Made by a program: the position numbers and the translations under genes
Assembly: GCA_016709725.1 (NCBI GenBank)
Contig: JADJMG010000001.1
Coordinates: forward strand, 186,001-250,000
Direction of reading: 5' to 3'
DNA: 64,000 nt
From: Bacteroidota bacterium
Lineage (GTDB): Bacteria; Bacteroidota; Bacteroidia; AKYH767-A; OLB10
The notes under the pieces: generated by a model
The model's input: the letters and a program-made list of their open reading frames with translations, nothing else
Told to the model about the DNA's origin: nothing
Databases searched by the model: none
Shown: piece by piece, positions 15,649 through 25,339 of the stretch
How positions within the stretch are numbered: position 1 is the first letter of the stretch
How the letters are laid out: every line of letters starts with the position of its first letter

Positions 15649-18297
15649 TCATCGCACCAAACTTAAAGTACCGTTATAGATATGCGGACTCCCAAACACA
15701 TCTTTAATCTGCACTTGATAAACATACACATCCAATGCGGCAGGCGTTCCGTTATGCTTTCCATCCCATCCTACTGTATCGTTGGTGCTTGAGAAAATAA
15801 GATCTCCCAGTCGATTAAAAATAGCGATTGCCAAGTCAGAATACCCAAATCCCTCAACCATAAAGTAATCGTTTGTTCCGTCGTCATTGGGTGTAAAGGA
15901 GTTTGGAATCCAGAAGGCGTAATCATCTTTCAATTCAAGCACCTTCCATGTCGTATCACGACAACCTTCGGCACTTTCTACTATCAACGTTACCAAATAT
16001 TCGCTAACCACTGTATAGTTATGTTCCGGAAATTGCAATTCCGATGTGGATGAATCACCGAAGTTCCACCACCATTGTATTGCATTATCTGACCTATCAA
16101 AAAAACTCACTTCCGGCACAAACATACTAGGGTCATCCGGAGTATTTACAAAGGAAGCTATCGGAAGTTCATAGGCGGTAATATATTTATATTTTGTGGT
16201 GTCGTTTTGACAACCCAAACTACTTGTCACCTTAAGGTTCACGTCATATTGACCTGCATCAATATACTTTGCTTCAACAACAGGCATTGAATCAACGTCG
16301 CCATTACCAAAATCCCACCACCATTTGCTAATGGAACCATCGATACTGGTACTTAAGTCTGTAAATTGCACCGCATGCGTTCTACAACCTGCTGAATCAT
16401 TCACCATAAAATTGGGACGTGGCAAATGCCAAACATGCGCCGTATTACTAGTAGAATCTTTACAACCCATATTACTCGCAGCGACTAAGGTGACTGGAAA
16501 AGTTCCAATAGATGCATAGGTATGATTCGGTTCAAACGAATTAGAAAGGGTGTTATCACCAAAGCTCCAATTCCAACTAACAACAGAACCTGCTGCGATT
16601 GAAGTTTGATTTCGGAATGAATGCTTATCACCAAAACAAACGGTATCGGCATAAAATGCAACGGAAGGCAAAGGGTGAACAGTAATCAATGAACTTGTTG
16701 TATCCGTACATCCATTGGCACTAGTAACAATCAATTCTGTGTTATAGTTTCCGGGGCTCAGATAAGTATGAACAGGAGTACCTGTTCCCGATACTAACGG
16801 TGATGCATCTCCAAAATTCCATTCCCATCCAGTGATGGTGGTTCCGACAACCAACGAAGTATCCATCCATCCAATCTGGTTTTGAGCGCATATCAATGGA
16901 ACAGAAAATCCGGCTATAGGACCCGGCAAGGTTGCAACCGTTTGTATCAATGTATCTTTACATCCGAGAGAATCGGTGGTAATCAATTGAACAGGATACG
17001 TACCTGGCAACTGATAGATATGCGCAGGAGCTGAAGTGGAATCTTCTGATGAACCATCGCCAAAATTCCAGTTCCAAGCTACGATACTTCCACTCGGAGA
17101 AAAACTCAGGTCAGTAAAAAGAGTGGACGTACCCGGACAAACAACTGTGGCATTGAAGGCGGGAAGTGGCAATGGTCCAATCACCACATTTTGTAAGATG
17201 GTATCCGTACATCCGCCAGCATTTGTAACCAAGAGTGAAACTAAATAGTTCCCGGATGTACTAAACGAATGTAATGGATTTTGTAAAGTCGAGGTGCTTC
17301 CATCTCCAAAATTCCAGAGCCATTGATTGATGGGTGACCCAGTAACTACAATAGAAGAATCATAGAATTGCACAGGATTCTGGCAGTTATTATTTAGATT
17401 ATACGCAGATGCAATTACTGTCGTGGATAATATAGCAGTGAGTGTAACTGTACAACCAGTTACGGAAGTCATGGTGCATTGGTATTGTGTTCCTACTACT
17501 GCATTTTGCAAATTAATAGTCTGTGTGCTGTCTCCAGTACTCCAGAGATAGGAAGCAAATCCAAGCGGTGCTGTAAGGGTGGTGGAACCTGATCCTAAGC
17601 AAAAATCACTGAGGATCCGCAAGGGGCTACAATAACAATCCACATAAGCATATCCATAGTGACCTCCATGAGCGCAATCACCTGTAGAAAATTCTATCGT
17701 TATCGTTTGCCCAATATATGCAGATAAATCCAATCCAACCGTTGTCCAATTTTGATAATGGACTAACCTCCCAAACTGATTAACGATGGTATTAAATCCA
17801 GGAGTTCCTGCAGATGCATATACATTATAGGTTCCGCAGCCTACAGGAGCTCCATTTGCATCATACACTCTAATCTCAAAACGTGGTTGAGCTTGTGATC
17901 CATGGCTGGGATCTTCTAACACCACCGCATAACGATAAATAAAAAGTGCATTCGTTGTGTCTACGTTTATTTGATAAGACAATTGCTCCGCTTGTGCACC
18001 AGAATTATCGTTACCAAGCCGAGCAGAATATTGTCCGCCCGGTGCAACTATCGGAACGGCACCGTTTGTATTTGGATCTGATCCTAATCCCGACATAATA
18101 GTATGCCTCCCGGGAACAATTCCTACAGTAGTTGAAGTAATCGGACAACATGTACCCGTTGTGCCTGTCCAGTTTACAAATGTGCCTTGTTCAAAATCGG
18201 CATTAACACATGAACTGAGTTGTGAGTAGCTGCGCTGAGATGTAAACATCATCATGCATATTAGCAGCCAGCATTTCCATTGTAGTTTTTCATGCAT
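15649..18297 (-). CDS. Secreted PKD-repeat protein with T9SS type B sorting domain
   Basis: An 882-aa secreted protein. The signal peptide ends near residue 26 (LLICMMMFTSQRSYSQ). Residues 30-220 form a non-repetitive domain with Cys pairs (CCPIT, YVDCYC), probably a jelly-roll-like binding module. Six PKD modules follow, each with a WxWxFGD/GN core and a PxHxY or equivalent strand. The C-terminus, FWIPNSFTPNDDGTNDYF through GWDGKHNGTPA to VYVYQVQIKD, is the gliding-motility-associated (CHU_C) type B signal, so the protein should leave through the type IX system and stay on the surface or be released. Adhesion is inferred. Intact and monocistronic. Confidence 0.92.
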   Translation of the reverse strand: MHEKLQWKCWLLICMMMFTSQRSYSQLSSCVNADFEQGTFVNWTGTTGTCCPITSTTVGIVPGRHTIMSGLGSDPNTNGAVPIVAPGGQYSARLGNDNSGAQAEQLSYQINVDTTNALFIYRYAVVLEDPSHGSQAQPRFEIRVYDANGAPVGCGTYNVYASAGTPGFNTIVNQFGRLVHYQNWTTVGLDLSAYIGQTITIEFSTGDCAHGGHYGYAYVDCYCSPLRILSDFCLGSGSTTLTAPLGFASYLWSTGDSTQTINLQNAVVGTQYQCTMTSVTGCTVTLTAILSTTVIASAYNLNNNCQNPVQFYDSSIVVTGSPINQWLWNFGDGSTSTLQNPLHSFSTSGNYLVSLLVTNAGGCTDTILQNVVIGPLPLPAFNATVVCPGTSTLFTDLSFSPSGSIVAWNWNFGDGSSEDSTSAPAHIYQLPGTYPVQLITTDSLGCKDTLIQTVATLPGPIAGFSVPLICAQNQIGWMDTSLVVGTTITGWEWNFGDASPLVSGTGTPVHTYLSPGNYNTELIVTSANGCTDTTSSLITVHPLPSVAFYADTVCFGDKHSFRNQTSIAAGSVVSWNWSFGDNTLSNSFEPNHTYASIGTFPVTLVAASNMGCKDSTSNTAHVWHLPRPNFMVNDSAGCRTHAVQFTDLSTSIDGSISKWWWDFGNGDVDSMPVVEAKYIDAGQYDVNLKVTSSLGCQNDTTKYKYITAYELPIASFVNTPDDPSMFVPEVSFFDRSDNAIQWWWNFGDSSTSELQFPEHNYTVVSEYLVTLIVESAEGCRDTTWKVLELKDDYAFWIPNSFTPNDDGTNDYFMVEGFGYSDLAIAIFNRLGDLIFSSTNDTVGWDGKHNGTPAALDVYVYQVQIKDVFGSPHIYNGTLSLVR

Positions 18298-18698
18298 AAA
18301 CTTAAAATTTTAATTGTTATGGACGGGTTAGAAAAAGATTCCCTTAGAGCAAGGGATTCATCAATTAATGGAAAGGTTATTTTCAAAGATATGTAAACAA
18401 TGTACCGATTTCAGTAAACACATTGATAAAAAAATTAGAAAAATTATTTTTTGACGCAACTTTTCACCCATGATTTCTCAAAGTTCGCCTCGAAGCATAG
18501 GTTAAAGAAATAAATCGTTGGGTTAAATATCTTTTTGTGTGGGTATGGAAAAACTGATTTCCATTTTTGTACTATCAAAAGAGTGAAAAAATATTTAAAA
18601 AAATTTCAGAGAAGTAAGTCCTCGTTGTTACTCTCCGTTTTTTCTTCATTGAATTCTATCTATGCCATTAAACTAAACTGCCTTCCCTTATAGTTCAC
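18298..18698. other. Intergenic region with one possible tiny secreted-peptide ORF
   Basis: No established gene. The only coding-like item is a 36-codon frame on the plus strand from GTG 18583 to TAG 18691-18693, reading a lysine-rich start, then SSLLLSVFSSLNSIYA, which looks like a signal peptide, and a short tail IKLNCLPL. It could be the decapitated start of a lost secreted protein or chance. The rest is AT-rich with no clear promoter, terminator or repeat. Confidence 0.3.
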
Positions 18699-19076
18699 TC
18701 AATAATGAGCAAACGTGAAATAAATATTCAAACTATCCTGAATCACTTCCAATTCTGCACCTTGGGTATTTGGAATCGCTTTCCCATCAACACATCTACA
18801 ATCAATATAATAATAACTTCTTTTTTTACCTCGATAATAGATTAGTTTATCAGGTTCACCCAATTTATAAAACAATTCTAACTTGCTTTGGTGATCTAAT
18901 ACAGATGCATACATCAATATCTTATCCATCATGGGTCCATCTCTAACGTCATTACAGCCCCAAGGATCACTTCTCCATTTTATTAATATTTCGTCGTCAA
19001 TGTCGTGTCTTGGACTTCCTTGTATAGATAGAGCCACACAGCCTACTATTAATAAATTTACAAAAAGTTTATTCAT
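18699..19076 (-). CDS. Small secreted protein of unknown function
   Basis: A 125-aa protein I do not recognise. The first 20 residues (LFVNLLIVGCVALSIQG) form a signal peptide, possibly with a weak lipobox-like Cys at residue 13 that is too early for a lipoprotein. The mature part is charged, with KWRSDPWGCNDVRDGP, KLELFYKLGEPDKLIYYRG and YYYIDCRCVDGK; the three cysteines may form disulphides. The FYKLGEPDK...YYYI pattern resembles small periplasmic proteins that have a SmpA/OmlA-like fold, but this is a weak impression. It stands alone between repeats. Confidence 0.6.
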   Translation of the reverse strand: MNKLFVNLLIVGCVALSIQGSPRHDIDDEILIKWRSDPWGCNDVRDGPMMDKILMYASVLDHQSKLELFYKLGEPDKLIYYRGKKRSYYYIDCRCVDGKAIPNTQGAELEVIQDSLNIYFTFAHY

Positions 19077-19148
19077 GATTTTATTTTAAAGATGAGAATG
19101 TGGTTAATCTACTTTCTGTAAAACCAAAGTTAAGGAATTAATATTTCC

Positions 19149-19205
19149 TCCTCACTACAAGGTTGCATTTTGCGATCTTGTAGTGAGGATTCTTTCTGCG
19201 TTAAT
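19149..19205. repeat. Hairpin relic sharing sequence with the ORF6N gene
   Basis: Arms tcctcactacaag (19149-19161) and cttgtagtgagga (19177-19189) are perfectly complementary over 13 bp, with loop gttgcattttgcgat. The loop and the downstream tctttctgcgttaatta closely match 15233-15272 inside the ORF6N gene, where the same position also forms an inverted repeat (ttcaag...cttgaa around tcgcattttgcga). It looks like a leftover of an ORF6N gene or a mobile hairpin carried by such genes. Confidence 0.55.
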
Positions 19206-19239
19206 TAAAAATGTTCGATTCCTACAGACGATAAATTGG

Positions 19240-19332
19240 CTCGCAAAGGCGCGGAGGCGCTAAGGCTGCGCTACGACAAATTTTCTCGCTTGGGCGGAGA
19301 GGCGCTAAAGGCTACGCTTCGACAAATTTTCT
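19240..19332. repeat. Two-unit GC-rich intergenic repeat
   Basis: Two units of about 46 bp stand in tandem (19240-19284 and 19285-19330), each running from ctcgc through ggaggcgctaaggct or gagaggcgctaaaggct, then (g/a)cgct(a/t)cgacaaatttt. They are much richer in GC than the surrounding AT-rich DNA. A related piece lies at 15587-15617. The rest of the 394-bp gap between 19077 and 19470 holds only the hairpin relic and AT-rich sequence. Confidence 0.6.
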
Positions 19333-19470
19333 AGAAACAACCTCCTCTTTGGAGATAGGTGCGAAGTTTTCGAACGATTTAATTTACTTAAAGAGTATCA
19401 TAAAAAATCATAATAGATCCTAATAAATCTGCGGCTATTAAACTTAGATAAAACGAGGAAATTTAAGTTA

Positions 19471-20099
19471 CTAAAAATTCAACTTCGCACTTCCTTTCGG
19501 TTTTATGAAAATAGTGGATGTTTCGGCGATGTATTTTAGCAATTCTTCTTTTCCTTTCTCTTCTACTACCGAAGTAACAAAAAATGGTGGTGTATCTTCC
19601 CAATCCTCTAACATCGCTTGTCGAAATGCTTCGATGTTATTATTGAGTTGCTCTTTGCTAATTTTATCGGCCTTGGTAAATGCAATGGCGATGGCTAAAC
19701 CATGCTCACCAATGGTTTTTAAAAAGGCTAAATCTTTTTTCTGTGGTTCGATACGCACATCTACCAACACAAAGACGGTCAATAAATTTTCGCGCTTGCC
19801 TAAGTATTTGTACAACGTTTTTTCCCATTCGGAACGCATCGACTGCGCCACTTTCGCATAGCCGTATCCTGGCAAATCGACTAAGTACCAAGTTTTGTTG
19901 ATGAGAAAATGATTGATGGTTTGGGTTTTTCCCGGACTCCCGGAAGTATGCGCCAACTCTTTTTTGTTCACTAAAAAATTAATGAGCGACGATTTTCCCA
20001 CATTGGATCGACCAATGAAAGCAAACTCGGGCAAATCGGCTTCGGGAAGTTGCTCTACCGAACCAGAACTTTTTACAAATGTTGCCGTTTTACTTTCAC
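19471..20099 (-). CDS. engB: Ribosome biogenesis GTP-binding protein EngB (YsxC/YihA), one-base frameshift
   Basis: EngB is an essential TrmE-Era-type GTPase needed for assembly of the large ribosomal subunit. G1 is GRSNVGKSS, G2 includes SGSPGKTQTINHF, G3 is VDLPGYGYA, G4 is TKAD and G5 lies near TSVVEEKG. The N-terminus before LPEFAFIGRSN is out of frame with any ATG or GTG; restoring one T in the run 20088-20091 links it to a GTG at 20099 reading VKVKTATFVKSSGSVEQLPE, preceded eight bases upstream by AGGAG. That gives 209 aa, the normal size. Gene is followed by repeats, with gldC upstream. Confidence 0.9.
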
Positions 20100-20175
20100 G
20101 ATTTTTCTCCTTATTGTTTAATTATTTTCTTGTTGCTTCGCCCATCTACAGAAAGGAAACCACAACAAAAGAAAA

Positions 20176-20526
20176 TTATTTGATTACTTTTTTCTCTTTT
20201 CCGAAACGATGAGCAAAGGCTTTGATCTCCTTCGCCATTTCACTGTCGCTGGTGGAACGCTCATAGGTATCAGCCATACTCGCCAAGGTCTCGTACATAA
20301 AAAACTCCATTTCCTCTACCGACATCTCATGTGTCCACAAGTCAATGCGCATGGTGCTTTTTTCGGCTTTGTCCCAAATGGCTAAGAGCATGGCACTTGC
20401 AGGCTTTTGGGCCTCGAGGCCAGCATCTTGGGCAAGCCATTGAAGTCCAACGGGCTGCTTCTCTTCATTCAACTCCACCATCACTTTAATCTCAGATCGG
20501 CGGGCAACTTTGGTGTTAATAGACAT
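20176..20526 (-). CDS. gldC: Gliding motility protein GldC
   Basis: GldC is a small Bacteroidota protein associated with gliding motility and T9SS function; its biochemical role is not well established. The 116-aa sequence has the family pattern EIKVMVELNEEKQPVGLQW, ASAMLLAIWD, MRIDLWTHEMSVEEM, and FMYETLASMADTYERST, with no signal peptide, so it is cytoplasmic. It lies upstream of engB on the same strand with a 76-bp gap. Together with the type A and B sorting domains in this window it supports a T9SS-bearing organism. The rest of the gld/spr genes are not in this window. Confidence 0.9.
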   Translation of the reverse strand: MSINTKVARRSEIKVMVELNEEKQPVGLQWLAQDAGLEAQKPASAMLLAIWDKAEKSTMRIDLWTHEMSVEEMEFFMYETLASMADTYERSTSDSEMAKEIKAFAHRFGKEKKVIK

Positions 20527-20639
20527 ATTTCTTTGGTCAGCGAGGTGTCAAAAGTACGCAATACACGGCTTATACACACGTTTCCTTTTAAATTACCGAT
20601 AATTTGTGATGAAATTCCCTAATTTAGCCCTTAGATTCT

Positions 20640-23600
20640 ATGGCTAAAACAATTTTACGAAAACTTACTTATCTGCTCATCTTTATGCTCTTGGCTCCCA
20701 CGGCCAATGCTCAGTTTACAAGAGGTGTGCAGATGAATTTTGGGAAGAACAGAGTTCAATACAATGATTTTTTGTGGACTTTCTATCGCTTTAAAAATTT
20801 TGATACGTATTTCTACCTCGGCGGACAAGAACTTGCCGTTTACACCGGAAGAACTGCGGATGCAGATATTGCCGAAATAGAAAAGCTTTTTGATTATCGC
20901 ATCAATGGTCGATTTCAATTTATCATTTATAATCGACTTACAGATTTAAAGCAAACAAATATTGGACTTGAAGGCGAAGAACAAAATACGAACACCGGTG
21001 GATTAACACGTATTGTTGGAAATAAAATTCTGATTTATTTTGATGGTGACTATCGCCATTTCAGTGAGCAAATTCGTGCAGGTGTTGCACAGGTGATGGT
21101 GAATCAACTGATGTATGGCGGAAGTATTAAGGATCGTTTGCAAGCTTCGGTATTATTAAATTTACCAGAGTGGTATGTGAATGGATTGATTGCTTATGTT
21201 TCGAAAGGATGGACTCCTGAAGAAGATAGCAAAATGCGCGATGCCATCTTGGGAAAACATTATCGAAATTTTGATAACCTTACCGGACAAGCTGCGGAAT
21301 TTGCTGGGATGTCGCTGTGGAATTATATTGTGGAAACCTATGGTAAAACATCGGTTTCAAATTTACTGTACATGACTCGCATTAACCGAAATATTGAAAA
21401 CGGTTTTATTTATGTATTGGGGGTGCCGCTAAAAGAAGTTCGCAAAAATTGGATTCAGTATTATCAAAATATGTATGTGGAAGATGATAAGAATCGAAAA
21501 TTACCCGATGGTGCCCCTGTGTATGTATTGAAAAAACAAAATCGTTATTTGAGTCAGGTAAGAGTGAGTCCCGATGGAAATCAAATTGCGTATGTCACCA
21601 ACGATTTGGGCAAGTATAAAATTTGGTTGTATGATGTGCGCACCAAGAAAAGAAAGAAAATTGCAAAGGGTGGGTACAAGTCAGTGAACCAAGCAATGGA
21701 TTTAAGTTATCCTACTTTAGCTTGGCATCCCTCAGGAAGATATTTGAGTGCCATCAAGGAAAAGAAAGGAAAGCTGTGGTTAGACTATTATACGTTCGGC
21801 AAGAAAACAAAACGTGAATCAAATAAATTTTTCTACTTCGACAAAGTGCTCGACTTCAGTTATAATTCTTCTGGATCAGAAATCGTACTATCAGCAGTGC
21901 AAAAAGGGCAGTCTGATCTGTATAGCTTCAGTCCACGCACCAAAACATATACCCAACTCACCAAGGACCGTTGGGACGATCTTTCTCCCAAGTTTGTAAT
22001 GGACGATCGGTACATTATTTTCAGCTCTACACGCACCGAAGATACCTTACGCCCTACACCTATTCGCCAAGCCGATGAGTTAGAAATACCACAGTCGAGC
22101 GATGTTTTCTTGTATGATTACATGAACAAATCGGCTCAACTTCTTCAACTCACCAACACCTATGGGATTAATGAAACGGAACCCATACAATTAGACTCTT
22201 CTCATTTCTCCTACCTCAGCGATGAGAACGGGATTAAAAACCGATACACCGCTACACTTGACAGTGCCATTGCCTATATTGATACGGTAATCCACTACCG
22301 TTATATTGTAAAATCGAATCCGCAAAGTGATTACAAACGAAATGTATTGCAGCATGATTTAAGTAGTAAGGGAACTAAGTACGCTGAATTGTTTCATTTG
22401 AATTCACGCTATCAAATCTTTTTAAATACGGCTCCCTCTTCCTCATCCGTACTTACTGAACCATTAAAAATACGAGCTTACGCATTAAGAATTTTAGAGC
22501 TGCCGCACCTAAAAAAGAAAAATCGCAGAGTGGACCCAACGTAAAAGTAGTTACGCCCGATAACTCCGTCACCACTACCAACACGGAAAAAGTTGCCGAC
22601 AGCGCTTCCATCGATATTAATAATTATGTTTTCCAGTCGGATTTTCCGCGCAAGAAAAACAAAAAGGAAAAAGAAAAACCAGCTGCACAAAAACCAAATG
22701 CTGATTCAATAAATGTAGCAGATTCTTTGGCACCCAATTCAGATGATACTTCCGTAGGTATTATTGCACAAGGTCCAGTAGAAGACTCTGCATCGTATTT
22801 GTTACCTAAGCAACGCAATTACGAACTATCGTTTATGCCTAGTTATGTGTTAACACAACTCGACAATAACTTATTAAATGAAACTTACCAAGCTTACACC
22901 GGAGGTGCTGTTTATTTTTATCCAGGATTAAACGCACTGTTTAAAATTGGGGTGAATGATCTTTTTGATGATTATCGAATTGTTGGTGGATTTCGACTCA
23001 GCGGAAACTTAAATTCCAATGAGTATTATGTCCGTTATGAAAATTTAAAACATCGACTTGATAAATCCATATCATTTTACCGTCAAGGGCGTGAAGAAGC
23101 AACCAGTTTTTCACTCTACAAAGTACATACGCATGAAGTGAAATACAATGTACGTTGGCCATTTAACGATTTAGCCAGTGTGCGTGGAATGGTAGCTTAT
23201 CGAAACGATCGATTAGCGATTTTAAGTACCGATTTAATCAATCTCACTATTCCGAATCAATTCCAACATTGGGGATCGGCGCGGGCCGAATTTGTTTACG
23301 ATAACTCCATCAACACCGGACTGAATCTTTACAATGGAGTTCGTTACAAAGTTTTTGCTGAGCTCTATCAACAACTCGATCAAAAAAATGCAGTGTTAGG
23401 TGTTTTCGGTGCCGACTTCCGTCATTATCTTAAAATCCATCGTCAACTGATCTGGGCGAATCGTTTTGCAGCAAGTACCTCCATTGGCACTCGTAAATTG
23501 ATTTACTATTTAGGTTCTACGGACAATGCATTTACGCCTACCGATAATTTCAATTACGATATTCAGATTGATCAAACCCAGCGTTATGCTTTTCAAGCAT

Positions 23601-24004
23601 TAGCCACCAACATGCGCGGATTTATTCAAAACATCAGAAATGGAAATAGTTTTGCGCTCATCAATAGTGAAATTCGTCTTCCGATATTTCAATACTTAGT
23701 CAACAAACCAATACGCTCCGACTTCATTCGCAACTTCCAAATTGTTGGATTCGGAGATATCGGTACGGCTTGGACAGGTCCTAATCCTTACGATAAATCA
23801 AATTCATTATTTAGAAAAGATTATAATGGAAATCCAATCAGCATCTCGGTAACCAAAACCGTAGAACCGATTGTGGGTGGTTATGGATTTGGATTGCGAA
23901 GCCGAGTGCTGGGCTATTTCTTACGTGCCGATTGGGCTTGGGGTGTAGATGATGGTGTGGTGCAGGAAAGAATATTTTACTTCTCCCTCGGACTCGATTT
24001 CTAA
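20640..24004 (+). CDS. Large outer-membrane-associated protein: peptidase-MA-like region, TolB/WD40-like propeller, C-terminal barrel; one-base frameshift
   Basis: The signal peptide is LTYLLIFMLLAPTANAQ. Residues 30-280 resemble the peptidase-MA-like region that precedes propellers in Bacteroidota TolB-like proteins (LPEWYVNGLIAYVSKGW; no HExxH seen, so probably inactive). Blades follow from about 300 (YLSQVRVSPDGNQIAYVTND, LAWHPSGRYLSA, DRWDDLSPKFVMDDRYIIFS). The frame breaks in the A run 22466-22470; one added A leads through a Lys/Glu-rich linker (KKNKKEKEKPAAQKPN) into a beta-rich C-terminus ending FYFSLGLDF, like an outer-membrane barrel with a terminal Phe. Restored length is 1121 aa. 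Function unknown. Confidence 0.8.
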
Positions 24005-24066
24005 TACAAATACATCCATCTACAACAAACTTTATTTTCTAATAAAAACAATTCGCTCCTAAAAAG

Positions 24067-25263
24067 ATGATTTCAGCAAAAAAAGTGCAAGACTTAGCCA
24101 CAAAACAACTAGAAGAAATTGTGGCCATTCGTCGGCATTTGCATAGTCATCCCGAATTATCTTTTATGGAGTTTAACACCTCCAAATTTGTTGCGGAAAA
24201 ATTAACGGCGCTGGGAATTCCGTTCAAAGATAAAGTGGCGGGTACCGGCTTGGTGGGACTCATCGAAGGAAAAAATCCATCTTCAAAAATCATTGCACTC
24301 CGCGCCGACATGGATGCATTGCCCATTACCGAAACTAACGATGTGCCTTACCGAAGTCAGAACGAAGGTGTCATGCACGCTTGTGGTCACGATGCACACA
24401 CATCATCTCTTTTAGGCGCCGCTTCCATCTTAAATCAATTAAAAGGAGAATTTGAAGGCAGCATCAAACTCATTTTTCAACCGGGCGAAGAGAAACTTCC
24501 CGGTGGTGCTTCTATGATGATAAAAGAAGGCGTGTTGGAAAATCCAAAACCATCCAGTGTTTTTGGACAACATGTGATGCCTTTTATTCCTGCGGGAAAA
24601 GTAGGTTTCAGAAGTGGAATATACATGGCAAGTACCGACGAACTTTATTTAAAAGTAAAAGGAAAAGGTGGACATGGAGCCATGCCACACTTAAATATTG
24701 ATCCTGTGCTCATCACTTCACATTTGATTATTGCCATGCAACAAATTGTGAGTCGTGTAGCCAATCCTATTTTACCGAGTGTACTTTCCTTCGGAAAAGT
24801 AATTGCGAATGGAGCAACGAATGTAATTCCAGATGAAGTGTATATAGAAGGCACTTTCCGAACACTGGATGAAAAGTGGAGAGCGGAAGCCCATCAACGC
24901 ATGCTCGATCTTGCACATCAATTGGTAGAGTCGATGGGAGGAAAATTAGAATTCGAAATCAGAAAAGGATATCCCACTTTATACAATGACGAAGCTTTAA
25001 CTGCACGCGCAAAACAACATGCCATCGACTATTTAGGAACTGATAATGTGGTTGACTTAAGTATTTGGATGGCGGCGGAAGACTTTGCTTTCTTCTCTCA
25101 GACCGCGCCTTCCTGCTTCTATCGTTTGGGAACTCGCAATGAAGCGCGTGGCATTATTTCATCCGTGCATACTCCCACTTTCGACATCGAAGAAAATGCT
25201 TTGCAAATTGGAACCGGACTCATGGCTTGGCTAGCTATTTGTGAATTACAATCACGCTCATAA
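24067..25263 (+). CDS. M20-family amidohydrolase (N-acyl-amino-acid hydrolase type)
   Basis: A 398-aa metal-dependent hydrolase of the M20D group, which removes acyl or peptide caps from amino acids. Metal and catalytic motifs are present in order: RADMDALPI, HACGHDAHTSSLLGAA, FQPGEEKLPGGA, the dimerisation domain marked by GKGGHGAMPH, and C-terminal MAAEDFAFF and HTPTFDIEENA. No signal peptide, so cytoplasmic. Start ATG 24067 follows the propeller gene by 62 bases. The exact substrate (hippurate-like, indole-3-acetyl conjugates or N-acetyl amino acids) cannot be told from sequence. A bidirectional terminator follows. Confidence 0.92.
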   Translation: MISAKKVQDLATKQLEEIVAIRRHLHSHPELSFMEFNTSKFVAEKLTALGIPFKDKVAGTGLVGLIEGKNPSSKIIALRADMDALPITETNDVPYRSQNEGVMHACGHDAHTSSLLGAASILNQLKGEFEGSIKLIFQPGEEKLPGGASMMIKEGVLENPKPSSVFGQHVMPFIPAGKVGFRSGIYMASTDELYLKVKGKGGHGAMPHLNIDPVLITSHLIIAMQQIVSRVANPILPSVLSFGKVIANGATNVIPDEVYIEGTFRTLDEKWRAEAHQRMLDLAHQLVESMGGKLEFEIRKGYPTLYNDEALTARAKQHAIDYLGTDNVVDLSIWMAAEDFAFFSQTAPSCFYRLGTRNEARGIISSVHTPTFDIEENALQIGTGLMAWLAICELQSRS

Positions 25264-25265
25264 AA

Positions 25266-25308
25266 AAACTTCCTGTAATTTATTTTTTAGATAAACTACA
25301 GGAAGTTT
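25266..25308. terminator. Bidirectional intrinsic terminator
   Basis: Perfect 12-bp stem aaacttcctgta (25266-25277) with tacaggaagttt (25297-25308) around a 19-base AT-rich loop, placed between the convergent stops of the M20 gene (25263) and the T9SS protein (25340). The A-rich 5' flank gives a T tract for minus-strand transcripts. Confidence 0.75.
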
Positions 25309-25339
25309 CGAAACTATTCCCTCTTAAGTAGGGGAATTT

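Noticed and set aside
18900..18990. Lipoprotein assignment for the protein at 18699
   Set aside because: The only early Cys (residue 13) lies within the hydrophobic core of the leader, not at a lipobox position.
20407..20622. Plus-strand small gene between gldC and the propeller gene
   Set aside because: Most of it is antisense to gldC; no signal, domain or promoter supports it.
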